This document shows, piece after piece, positions 1 to 12,500 of a DNA stretch of 64,000 bases. Where the stretch lies: positions 1,550,001-1,614,000 of the forward strand of contig NC_085920.1 in assembly GCF_035222485.1 (NCBI RefSeq), written 5' to 3'. This stretch comes from Podospora pseudoanserina. Taxonomy: Eukaryota > Ascomycota > Sordariomycetes > Sordariales > Podosporaceae. The notes under the pieces are model-generated. The model did no database searches, was not told the DNA's origin, and was given only the letters and a program-made list of their open reading frames with translations. Each line of letters starts with the position of its first letter. The first letter of the stretch is position 1. Made by a program: the position numbers and the translations under genes.

Positions 1-2
1 AT

Positions 3-2458
3 GGTGGCCTGTCGTTGGATAGCTCAGCCAGGGCCATGGCTGGGCTTCCGGCGCAGGCCTTCGGAATTACATTGAGCAATAGTGTCATCGAAGACATGAT
101 TGCTTGTGTTCAAAATGGAGGGGATATTGAGCTATCGTTGGGGTCCAATCCGGTAAGTTTATGTTGTTAGCCTTGTATTTCAAGGTTGGGTTTTCCATTG
201 TCCCTCGATCTGAATAGTTTCTCAAACTATTGTTCAACTGCACTCGGCCCTCCACAATAGCCCAATAGCAGTGTCTAACAGCTTAAACCCCATAGGCTTT
301 TCTCTTCGGCGATCATGAAGTCAAAATTCCAAACTCTCCCGATTCTTACGATTACGATCTGTACTATTCCGACGCAGTTTCTCCAAGATCGCTCAAGAAG
401 CTACCAAATCCTGCAATGGGTGTTTTCATGCCCCCAAGGGTCTCTAGACCTGCCGCCAAGAAGCTGGCTTCGAAAGCTCCAGTCCAAAAGACAAGCTCCA
501 GCAATACGACTCCAATTTCAAGCAACGAGGCCGACGATGCTATTGCCAACCTCAAAAGCTCACTGGCCCGTAAGGAAGCAGAGAAGAATACGTATGGACA
601 CACTACCGCCGACTACTTGGAGGGCTGTGATACTAACTTGGAAGACAGTGCTGTTGTGGTCAGTGGGTTGATGAACTCGAAAGGCAAGGTTAAACCCCCC
701 AACCGGTTGCTCGACAACGCGTCCCCCAGGTCTCTTCCGCCAAGTCCTGCGCTCAGCGGAGTTCGATCACCCTCCCTCGCACCAGGCGGCTCTGCCCTTG
801 ATCAAGTCAAGCAACATACATTCCCAATCATTCACCAGTTGGCGGTATCGGAGCAGAGCTTCGAGGACCTTTTTGCGCAGTGGAATGAGGGCAGCGAAGA
901 CGAGTTCAGAGTCGCGCTGGACAAGGTTGCCGATTTCGACAACAACATCCAGAAATGGACTCTGAGAAAGCGATACTGGAAGGAACTGGACGTCTTCGAG
1001 TACGATTATGCCAAGGAGGAAGACCGACAAACAGCCATCAACAATGCGGTAAAGCAGTTCGATCGTATGCGAGTTGGAGTTACCGACCCTATCTGGCAAA
1101 AGCTTCTACCGGTGGCGGAGCGCGGAAAGGGGATATGCCTGAGCAAACTGCAAGCCAATTTCGCCAAAGGCCCGACAGTCCCGAAACCAAAGCCGGACGG
1201 AGCCAACGGAAGCGGATCAGAGAGAGAGGACGCTGCGGTCTTGAAGAAAGGAAAAGGGGGCGAGCCAATGTCAAGATCAAGCTCCCAAGCTTCAGCTGCT
1301 GGCAAGAAGAAGCCCTCGGCATCGGAGGCCCAAGCGAAGCGTCTCACATCCACTACCAAGAAGACCGCACCCGCCAAAGCATCGACGAAAGCATCTCCGA
1401 CCAAGCCTCAAGCCAAGGCGGCAGCCAGCAAGGGCGGGCGCGGACCTCTTTCCGAAGAATTTGTGAAGGACTCGGACAGTGAGGAGGAGCCTTTGGCTAA
1501 ATCCAAAGCTGTAGCTGCCGTAGCTCCCAGGCCAGTCAAGGCTGCTCCTGCCCCGGCCGTGAAGTCGAAGGCGGCCGCCGCTGCCAAGACGGTACCCAAG
1601 GAAACCGAGAAGGACACCATCCGAGCCGAAGTTGTCGCAAAGCCAACCAAGGCCACCAAGCCTGCGGCGAAGCGACCACGCGATGCCGACGAGGACGACA
1701 GCTCGAGCTCAGGTACGCCGCTCAGCAAGCGCGTCAAGGCTGGCAGCAAGGCACCCACCACGGGTGCCAACTCGACGAAGCCACGGACCGTTTCGGACGC
1801 CAGCCAGAACGGTCGTCCAAGCTCCTCGGGGCCCAAGGCGAAGAACACTTCGCCGACCAAGTCGTCGCCTCTGGCGACCCCACCACAGAATGCGTCCGAG
1901 GTGGAGCAGGAGCGCCTGGCTCGTGCCAGGTCCGCCGAGCGAGAAAGGGAGCGCGAGCAAGCGCAAATCCAGGCGCTGAAGAGGGACCGGGAGCGCGAGC
2001 GGGAACGTGAACGCGAACGGGTCGAGAAGGAACGGGAACGCGAGCGCAACCGCGAGAGGGCCGAAAAGGAGCGTGAGCGTGGCCGCGGCGAGAGAGCCAG
2101 AGAGCTGGGACGAGACCGGCCTCGGGCCCGCGAGCCGAGCCGGGACACCATCATCAGCAGTGCCAGCAGCAATGCTGACAGCACGATTGGCGTCCCGGTT
2201 GTTGGCAGGAAGAGGCCGGCGCCGGTGGACTCGTACTCGGAGAACCACCACCATGCGGCGAAGCGGATGCGGGTGTCGGCCGAGGTGCTGACCAAGGCGC
2301 AGGAGTTCAAGCTGGCGTACCAGCGGTACTTGCAGCTGCATGAGGAGCTCAACGGGTGGGATTCCCCGCCAGAGTCGAAACTGCACGATTTTGTCGAGAT
2401 GCACGATCGGTTGCAGAGGATGAAGAGGGCTATTTATCAGGATGTTGGGGAGGGTTGA
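3..2458 (+). CDS. RNA polymerase II elongation factor ELL-like protein (5' partial)
   Basis: Two visible exons, 3-152 and 296-2458, are joined in phase 0 across a 143-nt intron (donor GTAAGT at 153, acceptor CATAG ending at 295). The frame is already open at the left edge, so the N-terminus is missing; at least 770 residues are visible. The join gives a continuous conserved stretch (IELSLGSNP then AFLFGDHEVKI) that resembles the fungal ELL N-terminal domain. The middle is long, low-complexity and rich in Ala, Lys, Ser and Pro. An Arg/Glu repeat tract follows at about nt 1930-2110. The C-terminus ends in a helical module (AQEFKLAYQRYLQLHEELNG to IYQDVGEG) like the occludin/ELL C-terminal region. 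In other organisms ELL suppresses Pol II pausing, with EAF partners, in the nucleus. The family call rests on remembered motif resemblance. ATG 416 lies inside exon 2 and is unlikely to be the true start. Confidence 0.72.
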
Positions 2459-4247
2459 AGGATAATTTCATGACAGAGACACAGGATGTCATGTTTTGGA
2501 AGGAGTGGGGGATGATATACAAAATTTGGCGGCAGGGGAAAATGGAGTTCCAAAAAAAAAAAAACCCCCCGAGAATATCACGACTTGAAAGTGTCTTTTT
2601 GATATTTGGGTGTTTTTTTTGTCCGTCATTTAATCAGGGATTTGGGGGGGGTAGGCAGGCAGACTACAACATCGAACAACATCAATCATCAGTTGCATGA
2701 GATCATTTTTGGGCGTTTTTTGTTGTTTCTTTTTCGTCATGTTGCAATTTGGTTTGTTTGTTTTATTTTGGTACATTGGGTTCATTTGGCTGCTGGTCAC
2801 AAATATGAGGAGGGGGGGATGTGATGACGTGATGCCGGTTATGCCTTGCAGATTTGGAGGAGAGGTGGTGGATAGTAGAGGTGATTTTGATACCCCTGTG
2901 TTTTGATGGAGGAAGAGAGAAGAGAGCGGTGGGGGAGGGGGGAACTGTAGTTGAAGTTGTTGAACAGATTAAAATCAAATTTTAAGTTTTTTGACAAATA
3001 TGGCTGTGCTTGTGATGAATGAAGTGGTGTGTTTACCGAGGCTGAGAAGGAGGGAGGTATGTGATCCCCTTTCTGCAACAACAGCTTACGTTCCAACTTC
3101 TTATTTTCTAGGCCAACTTGATCTAAGCTTGGAACTTGAGAGGAAATGGATTCAAGTAGGGCTGTCTGTCCTTGAAGAATTCAATCAAGGGCTGAAGAAG
3201 GGCATGAATGAAAAAAAGTGCTTGCATACACACCTAGAGGCTCCCAGCTCCCCAATAAATAAAAAGGGGGCACGTGCCTCCCTTTCTTTTCTCACCTTTC
3301 ACCCACCCATCGAGTTGATTCTCGTACCTTGCATCCACCGGCTCGTCCCTGACATTTCTGTCTCGGAAAATTCCACCCATTCCCCGGATCTTCGAGAGAA
3401 AAAGAAGAAATTAGATATTCCCGGCGGGATGGTTCCAGCGGAGAACGGGAGCCGGCCTCATGTAGGCACCCTTACCACAGAATAATTGAGACACTAAAGT
3501 AGGTAATATGCCTTAAAGGATAATCCATATGCCTTTAAAAATAGTTTGTAGGCCTATAAACTATCCTTCAAGGAATGTTAACCTGCTTTCGTGTGTCAAC
3601 TATTTTGTGGTGAGGGAGGTAAGGTACCAAATGTCCAAATGTAGGGAGAGAGACGCTTCGCTTGGCTTCAATGGACAATTCCACTCCATCAACAACGCCG
3701 TTGCTGTGCTCCCCTAACCACAACTTAAAGTGCCACGATGATGCATAACCTCTCCAGTCAAGTGAAGCCACCCTCCTGCCAATCCACTCATTTGCACAAA
3801 AGAAAAAACCACATATCATTCATTAAAAACTTCAAACTCCTCAACTCAAAACTACTCCCTCATACGGTACGGTACCTGGTACAAATTTACCACATTGCTT
3901 TGTTATTTCTCTCTTCCCCCTCCTCCTTACATTCTACACTTCCCCCCACGTCCCCTTGCCCCAAAAAGTGCAATGTCATCGCTGATGTTGACAATGCCTC
4001 CTCCGAATTTATCTCAAGTCTTTTTCCTCTTTTTGGTTTACGGTAAAAATAACGCACAAAAATTGACATGATTATTTTTCCTCGCGCCTTTCCTTTGTCG
4101 TGCTGGCCGGTTGGTGACTTTGCTGTGTGTGATTCTCGTCTTGTATCTTGCATAGGGGTTGAGAATGTTATAAATGATAATGGCGATGACGAGCACCCCT
4201 TTTGAGAAAAATCACAGCTTGGAGAGAAAATGGAGGAGGCCGCGCCC
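2459..4247. other. Convergent intergenic region, ELL-like 3' side and LC8 3' side
   Basis: No gene is supported in these 1.8 kb. The stretch carries the 3' ends of two convergent genes. It is rich in homopolymer runs, for example A13 followed by C6 near 2552-2570, and in T- and G-rich runs to about 3000, as expected of fungal 3' untranslated DNA. The short open frames here have no recognisable domains. Confidence 0.5.
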
Positions 4248-5069
4248 CTACTGGGTCTTGAAGAGGAGGATGGCGCAGTGACCGAGGTAGAAGTAGATGA
4301 AGTGCTTGGTTTCTACGGGGTGCTGTTAGTGACGCTGTTGCTTGTTGAGTGAAAGCCAGGGGTAAGCTTGCCGTGGGTCACGAAGCTGCCAAAGTGGCGG
4401 CCTACGATGCAGTGCCAGGTAGGTCCCTTTCTTTCATCAAACTGTTACACACGATGGCGTGTTAGCTGATCTGGTCTTAAATGAAATGTGTCGTGGGCGT
4501 CATACTGTTCTCTTGATGTGCTGAGCGATATCCTGAAGATGAGGTTAGCTTCTGCTTGCTGCTAAAAATGGGGCTTAGGTTTGGTGTGAAATCTGCTTGC
4601 TGTCCGAACGCATCACATGCAGAATTTCCCATCCTTGGTCCGCTGACCTTCTCAACGGAGTACTTGGCCATGGCCTCCTGGGCTGTAAATAATGTCAGTC
4701 ACACATCCCATTGTCGTCCTCCGAGTGGGGCCAGGATCCCGCGGGTTTTGTGACCCCTACGTACCGACTTCAATGACCTCCTGTTGTAATTCTTCGGACT
4801 AGAAAGAGGGGTATCGTGTTAGCAGCTCGATCTGCTCGCCGAGAACGGAACAATTCGGTGGAAGATCGGTTGGTTCGTCATACCATGTCGGCGCTCTTGA
4901 TCTGGGCTGTCACACGCGTATATTCTTAGCACTCCGTTCCAACCCAGGCGGAGATGGGGAGGTCTGGTGAGGTACACCGGGCCTAGAACGAGACGAACTC
5001 ACCATCAAGCTTCTCCCTCGCGACAGGGGATGTGTTCCCAGCAGCGGGCTTGGTATCGTCTCCTGCCAT
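4248..5069 (-). CDS. DYN2: Dynein light chain, LC8 type (seven exons)
   Basis: This is the LC8/DYNLL light chain, a dimeric hub protein of cytoplasmic dynein and many other complexes. Minus-strand exons are 5003-5069, 4884-4906, 4765-4798, 4648-4682, 4506-4532, 4372-4441 and 4248-4312. Together they total 321 nt, or 106 residues with stop. Landmarks are [55 protein letters not shown] and [20 protein letters not shown] at the C-terminus. These match the family almost residue for residue. The N-terminus has about 22 extra residues before the conserved core. Every phase closes correctly. The sixth intron starts with GC (GCAAGC) instead of GT, and the fourth exon's donor is the weak GTCAGC. Several exons are only 23-35 nt, so simple open-frame scans miss the gene entirely. 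It diverges from MRD1. Confidence 0.93.
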
Positions 5070-5993
5070 TATGATTGTCTATCTCGGAAAGGTGAAACGA
5101 GGTAAGTGTGGTTGGATAGTCGACGGATAAAGAAAGCCACGGTCTGGTCAGCAATTAGTACGGTGGCGTGAAGAAGGCAAACAGTACGGTAAGCTTGGTG
5201 ATGTTCGGTGTGGGTTGTTGAATTGCCGCCAACAAGCGACAGACGCTCCTCCTGGCAAAGCACGCGGTTACGAGATGGAGGGGATCGAATGGGGGCCCAA
5301 CGTACCGGTACGCGCAAACAATGGGGTGCAGGTGTTCGTAATCGATAGCTCAAAGCTCCCGGTGGCGGCGGTGCAGGTTGGGCCGTGCAGGTGGAAATGT
5401 GAGAGGGCTTGTTGTTGAGCTATGAACTATGTAAGTTGGCGTCAGGTCACAAAATAAAGGGTGGAGTGCGGAGAAGAAGCAAACAAGTGACGATGGAAGC
5501 CGTGTCTGGTTTTGTTGTTTTGCTACTGGACAGAAGCCTTGCAACAGGACAAATCATTGGCGTCCGCAGTGAGGCGGTCGACAGGGAAGGGAAGGACTGG
5601 GGCCCATCACTCACTGGGGTAATCGATGTAGCTATACCGAGCTGATATGTGAAAGTGTCAGCAGAGTCAAGGTATCCGGGACTTTGGAGCTTGAGCCCAC
5701 TGGTGCAGTGGAGCTTCAGCGGAGGCTCTCTGATAAGATAACGAAAAGCCGGTGTGGGTGGGGCAAAGCTTAAAATTTAATTGGGGCCAGTGCGGAAAAA
5801 AATCTTAGACCTTCTCCTCTTCCTTCGACTGAAGCCAAAAACTACATCACCCACCACAGAGTTGTCGCTTTGTTCCGCGGTACTCTGGTTCCAATGATTA
5901 CACGGTAGCAACTGCTCTAATCAACTGCCCGCGGCAGACCGGAAGGAGCAAGCAGCAACATCGCCAATCATCGTCATCGTCATCGCCATCACA
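5070..5993. promoter_or_regulatory. Shared divergent promoter region, LC8 and MRD1
   Basis: This 924-bp stretch lies between the divergent starts of the LC8 gene and MRD1, so it must hold both promoters. The last 150 bases before MRD1 are rich in pyrimidine and CAT repeats, typical of a fungal 5' leader. No open frame here has a recognisable domain. I see no specific operator. Confidence 0.5.
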
Positions 5994-8740
5994 ATGGAGT
6001 CGTCAAGAATCTTCGTCAAGAACCTACCGCCGTCCATCTCCGAGGCTGACTTTCGCAAACACTTCTCGCTTCAGGGACGAGAGGTCACCGATGTCAAGCT
6101 CATCCCCAACCGCCGCATCGGGTTTGTTGGTTACAAGTCTCATGAAGATGCATCCAAAGCCGTAAAGTACTTCAACAAGTCCTTTATTCGCATGTCCAGG
6201 ATCGGCGTCGATCTGGCCAAACCTGTAAGGACATCCTGATCCCATTGTTCGACAAGGCCAACCAACTAATTGTCGTGCACCTAGATTGAAGCCGCCATCC
6301 CAAGATCAGCCACACAAGCTGCTCATGTCCCGAGCCGTGATGCAGCCAAGGCAAGCTCTCTCGTCAAGTCTGACGCAGAGCCAAGCGAGGATGACCCTAG
6401 CTCAAAGAAGAGGAAGCGGGACGTCGTTGACGAGGCTGACCCCAAGCTTCAGGAGTTTCTTGAGGTCATGGGTCATCCCACCAAGAAGGCTAAGGACGGA
6501 GAAGCCCTAGGGAGTGGCGCATTTGAGTCAGAAGCGGCCGATGCTATCCCCTCGGCTCTCATCGAGGGTGGTGAGAGTGACGATGAGTACGAGGACATCC
6601 CAGTGAGGCCCAAACGGCCAATCGAGGAGGCACCTACCTCGGCTCTACCGGTTGCCACCCCTGTCGCAGCTATCATCCCCCCCGCACCATCCCAACCAGC
6701 CGAGGACGCTGCAAGGGAAGTGCCGCAGGTACCCGCTGAAGCCACTGATGATGACTGGCTTCGGTCGAGAACGAACCGTCTGCTGGACCTTGTGGACCCG
6801 GATGACCCCGGGTTTCCCGCACAGTCTGCTGGTGCAATGCTTGCTACCACTCAAACACCTCTGCCAGAGGCCCAAGTCCAAGAAACCCAGGAACCGGGTC
6901 TTGCTGCCGGGTCTGGTGAGAAACCTGTTGTGGCTCGCACACCTGAGGATGCCGTGAAGTTGATCCAGAAGACAGCTCGTCTGTTTTTGCGGAATCTCAG
7001 CTACACGGTAACGGAGGACAATGTGAGGGGCCACTTTAGTCAGTTTGGCGAACTTGAAGAGGTAAGCTTGACATGATTCCTGTTTCCTTCGCTCCTTGCA
7101 GTCGCCTTTTCATGATGAACCCCTGATAGGGACATCTTATGCAAAGCATATGATGAGAACCTGGGCTCGGTATTTTAGTAGATGCTTCGAGATTCTGAAA
7201 AAAGGCCCGATTGTTGTCCTGCTGTTTCGCCTCTAGTGACACTCGACTCTCGCTAACTCTCTGGCAGGTTCATGTTCCGCTGGATAATCAGGGCCGAAGC
7301 AAAGGCTTCGCTATGATTCGTTATGCCAGTCCTGAGGCGGCGCTTTCCGCATTCCAGACAGACGGCACCGTCTTTCAGGGCCGCATCATCCACATCCTTC
7401 CCGCTGCTGCCAAAAGGGAGAACAAGCTTGATGAATACGCAATCTCGAAGCTCCCTTTGAAGAAGCAACAGCTGCTCAAGAAGAAGGCTGAAGCTGCCTC
7501 CAGTACCTTCAACTGGAATTCGCTTTTTATGAGCCAAGATGCTGTCAACACCGCCGTAGCTGAACGCCTGGGTGTGTCCAAGCATGAGCTCCTGGACCCC
7601 ACCGACGCGTCTGCCGCTGTGAAACAGGCAATCGCTGAGACCACTGTCATCCAGGAGGCCAAGGCTTACTTTGCAACCCATGGTGTGAACATCGAGGCCT
7701 TCAAGTCTCAGCAGCGAGGTGACACGTCAATTCTGGTCAAGAACATCAAGAACGCCACCATCGAGGAGATCAGAACCCTCTTCGAGGAGCATGGCTCCGT
7801 CCTCCGTGTGCTTATGCCCACAAGCGGGACGATTGCCATTGTCCAGTTCGCCCAACCAGCACACTGCAGGGCAGCTTTCGCCAAGAAAGCATACTCTAGA
7901 TTCAAGGACGGCGTGTTGTACCTCGAGAAAGGCCCGAAAGGGCTCTTCGTCGACAATCTGGCCCAGCCCGCAGATCGTCCTGCCGGTGTTCAGAAGGTGT
8001 CAGCTTCTTACCTGCTGGAACGCGATGACGGTGAGGATCAGCCAGAGACGGCCTCTCTATTCGTCCGCAACCTGAACTTCTCCACCACCACCGAAGGATT
8101 AACAAATGCGTTCAAGCCCTTGGATGGATTTGTGAGTGCGCAGGTGAAGACCAAGACCGATCCCAAGAAACCAGGTCAGGTGTTGAGCATGGGCTTTGGC
8201 TTCTGCGCCTTCAGGACCAAGGAGCAGGCCCAGGCTGCACGGAAGGCTATGGATGGCCATGTGCTTGACGGACACAAGCTTCTGATCAAGGCTTCCCACA
8301 GGGGTCTGGACGCGGCCGAAGAGAGGAGGCGGGAGGATCTAGCCAAGAAGGCGAATGCTCAACGCACAAAGGTGGTCATCAAGAACCTTCCGTTCGAAGC
8401 GTCTAAGAAGGACGTGCGCGCACTCTTCAGCAACTATGGAAAGCTGGTTGCTCTCCGTATTCCCAAGAAGTTCAACCACTCTTCGCGTGGGTTTGCTTTT
8501 GCCGAGTTCTCCACAGGCAAGGAGGCGCTCAACGCGATCACTGCACTCAAAGACACGCATTTTCTCGGGAGAAGACTTGTGCTTGACTTTGCTGAAGCTG
8601 AGGAGCTTGATGCCGAGGAACAGATCGAGGCCATGGAGAAGAAGATGCGTGGCCAGGTTAGCAAGGTTGCCCTTCAGCAACTCACTGGGACAGGGAGGAG
8701 CAAGGTCAATTTTGGAGATAATCCTGAAGACGAGGCATGA
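5994..8740 (+). CDS. MRD1: Multiple RNA-binding domain protein Mrd1 (five RRMs)
   Basis: Mrd1 binds 35S pre-rRNA and the U3 snoRNA and is needed for the early cleavages that make 18S rRNA in the nucleolus. Exons 5994-6224, 6285-7061 and 7268-8740 join in phase 0 to give 826 residues, close to the family norm. RRM1 covers about residues 4-75 (RIFVKNLP, RIGFVGY). RRM2 is about 304-385 (RLFLRNLSY, KGFAMIRY) and is split by intron 2. RRM3 is about 488-560 and degenerate. RRM4 is about 596-680 (LFVRNLNF, GFGFCAF). RRM5 is about 702-782 (VVIKNLPF, RGFAFAEF). A charged linker joins RRM1 and RRM2. The start ATG sits in a good context at the beginning of RRM1. Intron 1 is 60 nt. Intron 2 is 206 nt and carries a box C/D snoRNA. 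Confidence 0.95.
7104..7206 (+). ncRNA. Box C/D snoRNA inside MRD1 intron 2
   Basis: The 206-nt intron 7062-7267 holds a complete box C/D architecture. A 7-bp perfect terminal stem pairs 7104-7110 (GCCTTTT) with 7200-7206 (AAAAGGC). Box C ATGATGA lies at 7112-7118, one base inside the stem. Box D CTGA lies at 7195-7198, also one base inside. A second perfect ATGATGA (C') is at 7150-7156. A CTGA at 7123-7126 is too close to box C to serve a normal D' guide. The 3' end lies 61 nt before the splice acceptor, a spacing suited to intronic snoRNA processing. The likely guide is the 10-18 nt just upstream of box D, which would place 2'-O-methylation opposite the fifth base before the box. I could not assign the rRNA target from memory. 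Confidence 0.78.
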
Positions 8741-9531
8741 GAGTGTAATGAATAAAATTAATGTTGACGGTCACCTCACTGAGGGACGACGGATGGAATG
8801 TCTCAAAATCTCAACGGTCCCCCCCCCCCTTGCCAAGAAGTGTATTTGCCCCTGTCAACTCTCGTTGAAGAAACCCCCACCCTTGTCTTGACAAACTTGC
8901 TTTCTCTGTCTCGCACGTTGCTCACAGGCTTGGCCGTTGCGTCTGATCGATCTGTTGCTGTGTAGGGCTAATTTTGTTCTCATTCCGAAAATGAGCCCCT
9001 TCATCGGCCTCCCTCCCCCGCGGTCCCGAGGGGTGCCGCCAAGCGAGAGAGGGCACGGTGCAGGTCAGATTCGAGCTGTATGTTTCCACGACGGCCCAGT
9101 GCCCTTGCGTGCCAGTGTTGGCACCCATCTTGAATGCAGCCCAGGACGGCTGACCCAGACCCAACTTGCTGCTTGTTTGACCCTGAAGGGGTATCCATCG
9201 CCCTAGACAATGATGGGGTGCAGCAATAATCTGAAGCGAAGAACGGCGGGATGGACTCAGTTGATCCTCGCTTCATGCAGCATCGTCAGAGACAGGGACG
9301 ATGTCGAGCCCTCTTATAAGCTATGCCCCCTCTTCATGCCTGTCTCTTTTGCTCTGGCATACGTTATATGTGATTCTGGCCCTCATCCTGACGAACAACC
9401 ATTCCACTCAGGATTCCTTCCTCTTTCATTCGTTCTCGTCAGCGTTCCTGAGCTGAACAAGAGTGTTTGCCACCTGGGAGAGGTTTAGGTTTCTACACAT
9501 TGTTCCCAGGTCTCATCCTCGGAGCTGAGCA
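8741..9531. other. Intergenic region between MRD1 and the TEA factor gene
   Basis: These 791 bases hold the MRD1 3' flank, including a run of 11 C at 8819-8829, and the promoter and leader of the TEA-domain gene downstream. No gene is supported. The short open frames have no conserved motif. Confidence 0.5.
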
Positions 9532-12500
9532 ATGAGGCTTCCAGTCCTTCCCTCACAATGCTATTCTACGTCGCCCGACGATGGGGTTGAGGGCCGCCAT
9601 GGAACTTCGGCTTCACGACAGCCGCTTCGAGAGTCGACCGGGAATGCTCAATATTCACACATGGCCTGGTACTCGGAACAGATTCGCCAGCTGGGTGCTG
9701 CCAGCGGTCTTGCTTCCATGTCTCCATCAATACCAACTCCGCCTATTGTACCGACGCAGTCCTTTGGCCCAGACTATGGCTCATCAACACCGTCGGTCTA
9801 CGGCAGACAGCAACAGCGGCATCACTACCAGGGGCACCGGGTAACCAATTTCAGGAGAAGGCAATTCGAAGAGAACCCGTTGATTCCGCTGCTCCCGGCA
9901 GCCTTTCAGAACTACAGGAAGAAGCAGGCCGACAAGACAGACCAGAAGTGGACCGATGTGTTGGAATGGGGCTTCATTGACGGTAAGTCCTATCTTCAAC
10001 ACGAGCAGTGTCTAGTTTTGTTTGCTAAGAGGTTGTCATCAGCGCTGCTGCTTATCCCCCAGATGAAGCGCAAGAAATATACCATGAAGCAGACACAGTT
10101 TGGGCGGAACATGCTGATCGGGGAGTATCTTTGGATCTACTACCTGCAGACCTTACCGCCAGGGACCGAGGCAGAATGCAACCTCGTGAGGCACCGAAAG
10201 CAAGTGTCGAGCCACATCCAAGTGCTCAAACAATTCTTCGCAAATCACCGTTGTTGTAAGTTGCACGTTCCCATTCTCCCACGTGGCGGATCCCTTTGTT
10301 CGGTGCGGAAGTGCTTGCATAACCGCCAGAAGAAGCAAACAGCTGACAATGGCGGCCCCCTTGGCTCATCCCTACAGTCCACTTTTTCTTCAACAGCCGC
10401 AACGATGAAAAGGACAAGGACAGCATCGAGACGATTTCCCTGAAGAACAACCCCGTCTTGATTGCCCTGTCCGAAGACCGGCTCCCTGACGAACGGCCAA
10501 ACTACGAGTACTTTGCCGACATCCTTGCATTGAATGAACAGGTGACTGTCCGACCCATACGATGCTGGATTTTTGTGTCGCACCAGGGCGTTTCGGTGAG
10601 GGAAGATGGATCTGGCTTTCTCCCTTCCACCGGCGACAAGCTCGATGAGAACGAGTATCCCCACCTCCCGCGCAACCTCGAGAAGGAGACGTGGCTCAAG
10701 GAAGAGCAGCAGATCTTCAAGGGCGCTCTGCTTCACGAGTTCACCAAGGAGATGCAGCAGATTGAGTCGACCAGCGTTAACGACCTCGGGCGGAAATGGG
10801 AGACTTCGTTTCCGGAACTGCATCAGAGACTACAGCGCATCTGCGATTCGACCACAGATCAGCGGTGCACCATTCTGCACATGAATGTCACCCTCGAGCT
10901 CAAGGAGAAGCGGCGGTTTCCAAGCCAGTCGGAGCTCAACTCCTGGGTGGAAATCAACATTGAGCAGCCACGTCTACTGAGCCATCGGTGGAAGGTGCAC
11001 ACGCGCTTGGTGAGGCCAGCGGAGCTGAGCTACTCACACGAGAGCGCGAGCCCTGAGACCATGTACGAGACTTCGGCAGAGATCGCTATCCAATATCAGC
11101 ACCGCTCAGGGTGTGAAGGTCCTCGGCCTGATGGGCGGGCTCACTGTGACTGCATCGCTCACCGACGTCACCGTGACTCTGTCACTGTCCCCTTTCCAGC
11201 TGATATCTGGGCCAGCACACTGACGAACTGTGCTGAATATCCAGCCCATTCCTTCAGCGACGCCGGCAAGAATGGAAAGCGAAGCAAGGACCTCAACGTC
11301 AAGGTCGAGGAGGAGGGCGAGGAAGGAGGCAAGCCCAACCGCCGAAGCAAGCCGCTCACACAGATGGATCTTGTGCCCAAGATTGCCATGATGCAGGAGA
11401 TCTGGTCATGTCCCCCTGATGCCCCACACTATGGCCCTGAGCCTCAAGGGAACGGCTCAAGATCCCAGCGATGGACTCGACGAGCAGTGATTGTATGGAC
11501 TTTCAAGACGATCCACAGCGAGGTAGATGGCAAACTCAACACCGCGCAGAGCGGCAGGACAGAGTGGCGCTATCTTACCATCCTCGACCCAATGAGCGAG
11601 GAGCACCAACAAAAGGCCATCATCAGTAGCAGCAGGAAGAACTCTGCTGTGTCTGACTATGCGGATGGATATTCATCCAACCACGTCCGTCCTGTCTCCC
11701 GGGATGCGGTCATGTCCCCCAGCCCCACATACCAGCAGCACTTGACCGCGAGCATGAGCGAGAACTTTTCGTCAGCATGGGATACTCCCACCGGGCTCAA
11801 CCCCCTTTCCACGTCAGCCGCGCAAGCCTATAGCGCTCATCTCATGGCGCCCAGTCAGTCCCATGTGTCAGCCATGCCCGGCTACAGCCCCCTCGACAGC
11901 TTCAGCAGCCACGGCGGTCTCGCCACCCCTCCCCCAAGTGCATCCCTCACCACATCTTTCACTCACAACTTTGACACCACATCTACCCAACCTGACCTCA
12001 TGCCAAATTACATGTCCACCCACTCCGTCACCACAACAACTGCCGGACTGGACACCGACTCGGCACTCAACACCCTCGCCGCCGTGACAGACCCCTTCCT
12101 CACAAACGGCAACTCCTCCTTTGGGTATGACCAATCCCACTGGTCAACCTCCAATACCTTGACTAGCTCGAGTAACGTCTGGTCCCAGCCTTATCAATCA
12201 GCAGCATCAACATACACCCACTCCCCCTTGGCCCCCTGGCCAAACCACACACAACCCACCCCATCCCACAGGGGAAGTCTCTATGATAAAACCCACAGCC
12301 ATGTGCAATCCCAGCCCTGGATCTCCCCCGCAACAGCGGGGGGTGTCACCACCACAGCCGACGACCACGACCTCTGGACCCCAGCCACGTCCACGCACAC
12401 TCCCTTGACGACCACCGCGCCGGCTTTGGGTCCTGATCCCATCACAGCTGGGCAGCATGAATCTCAGGACACGACGGACTGGAACCAGGTTACTACTGGT

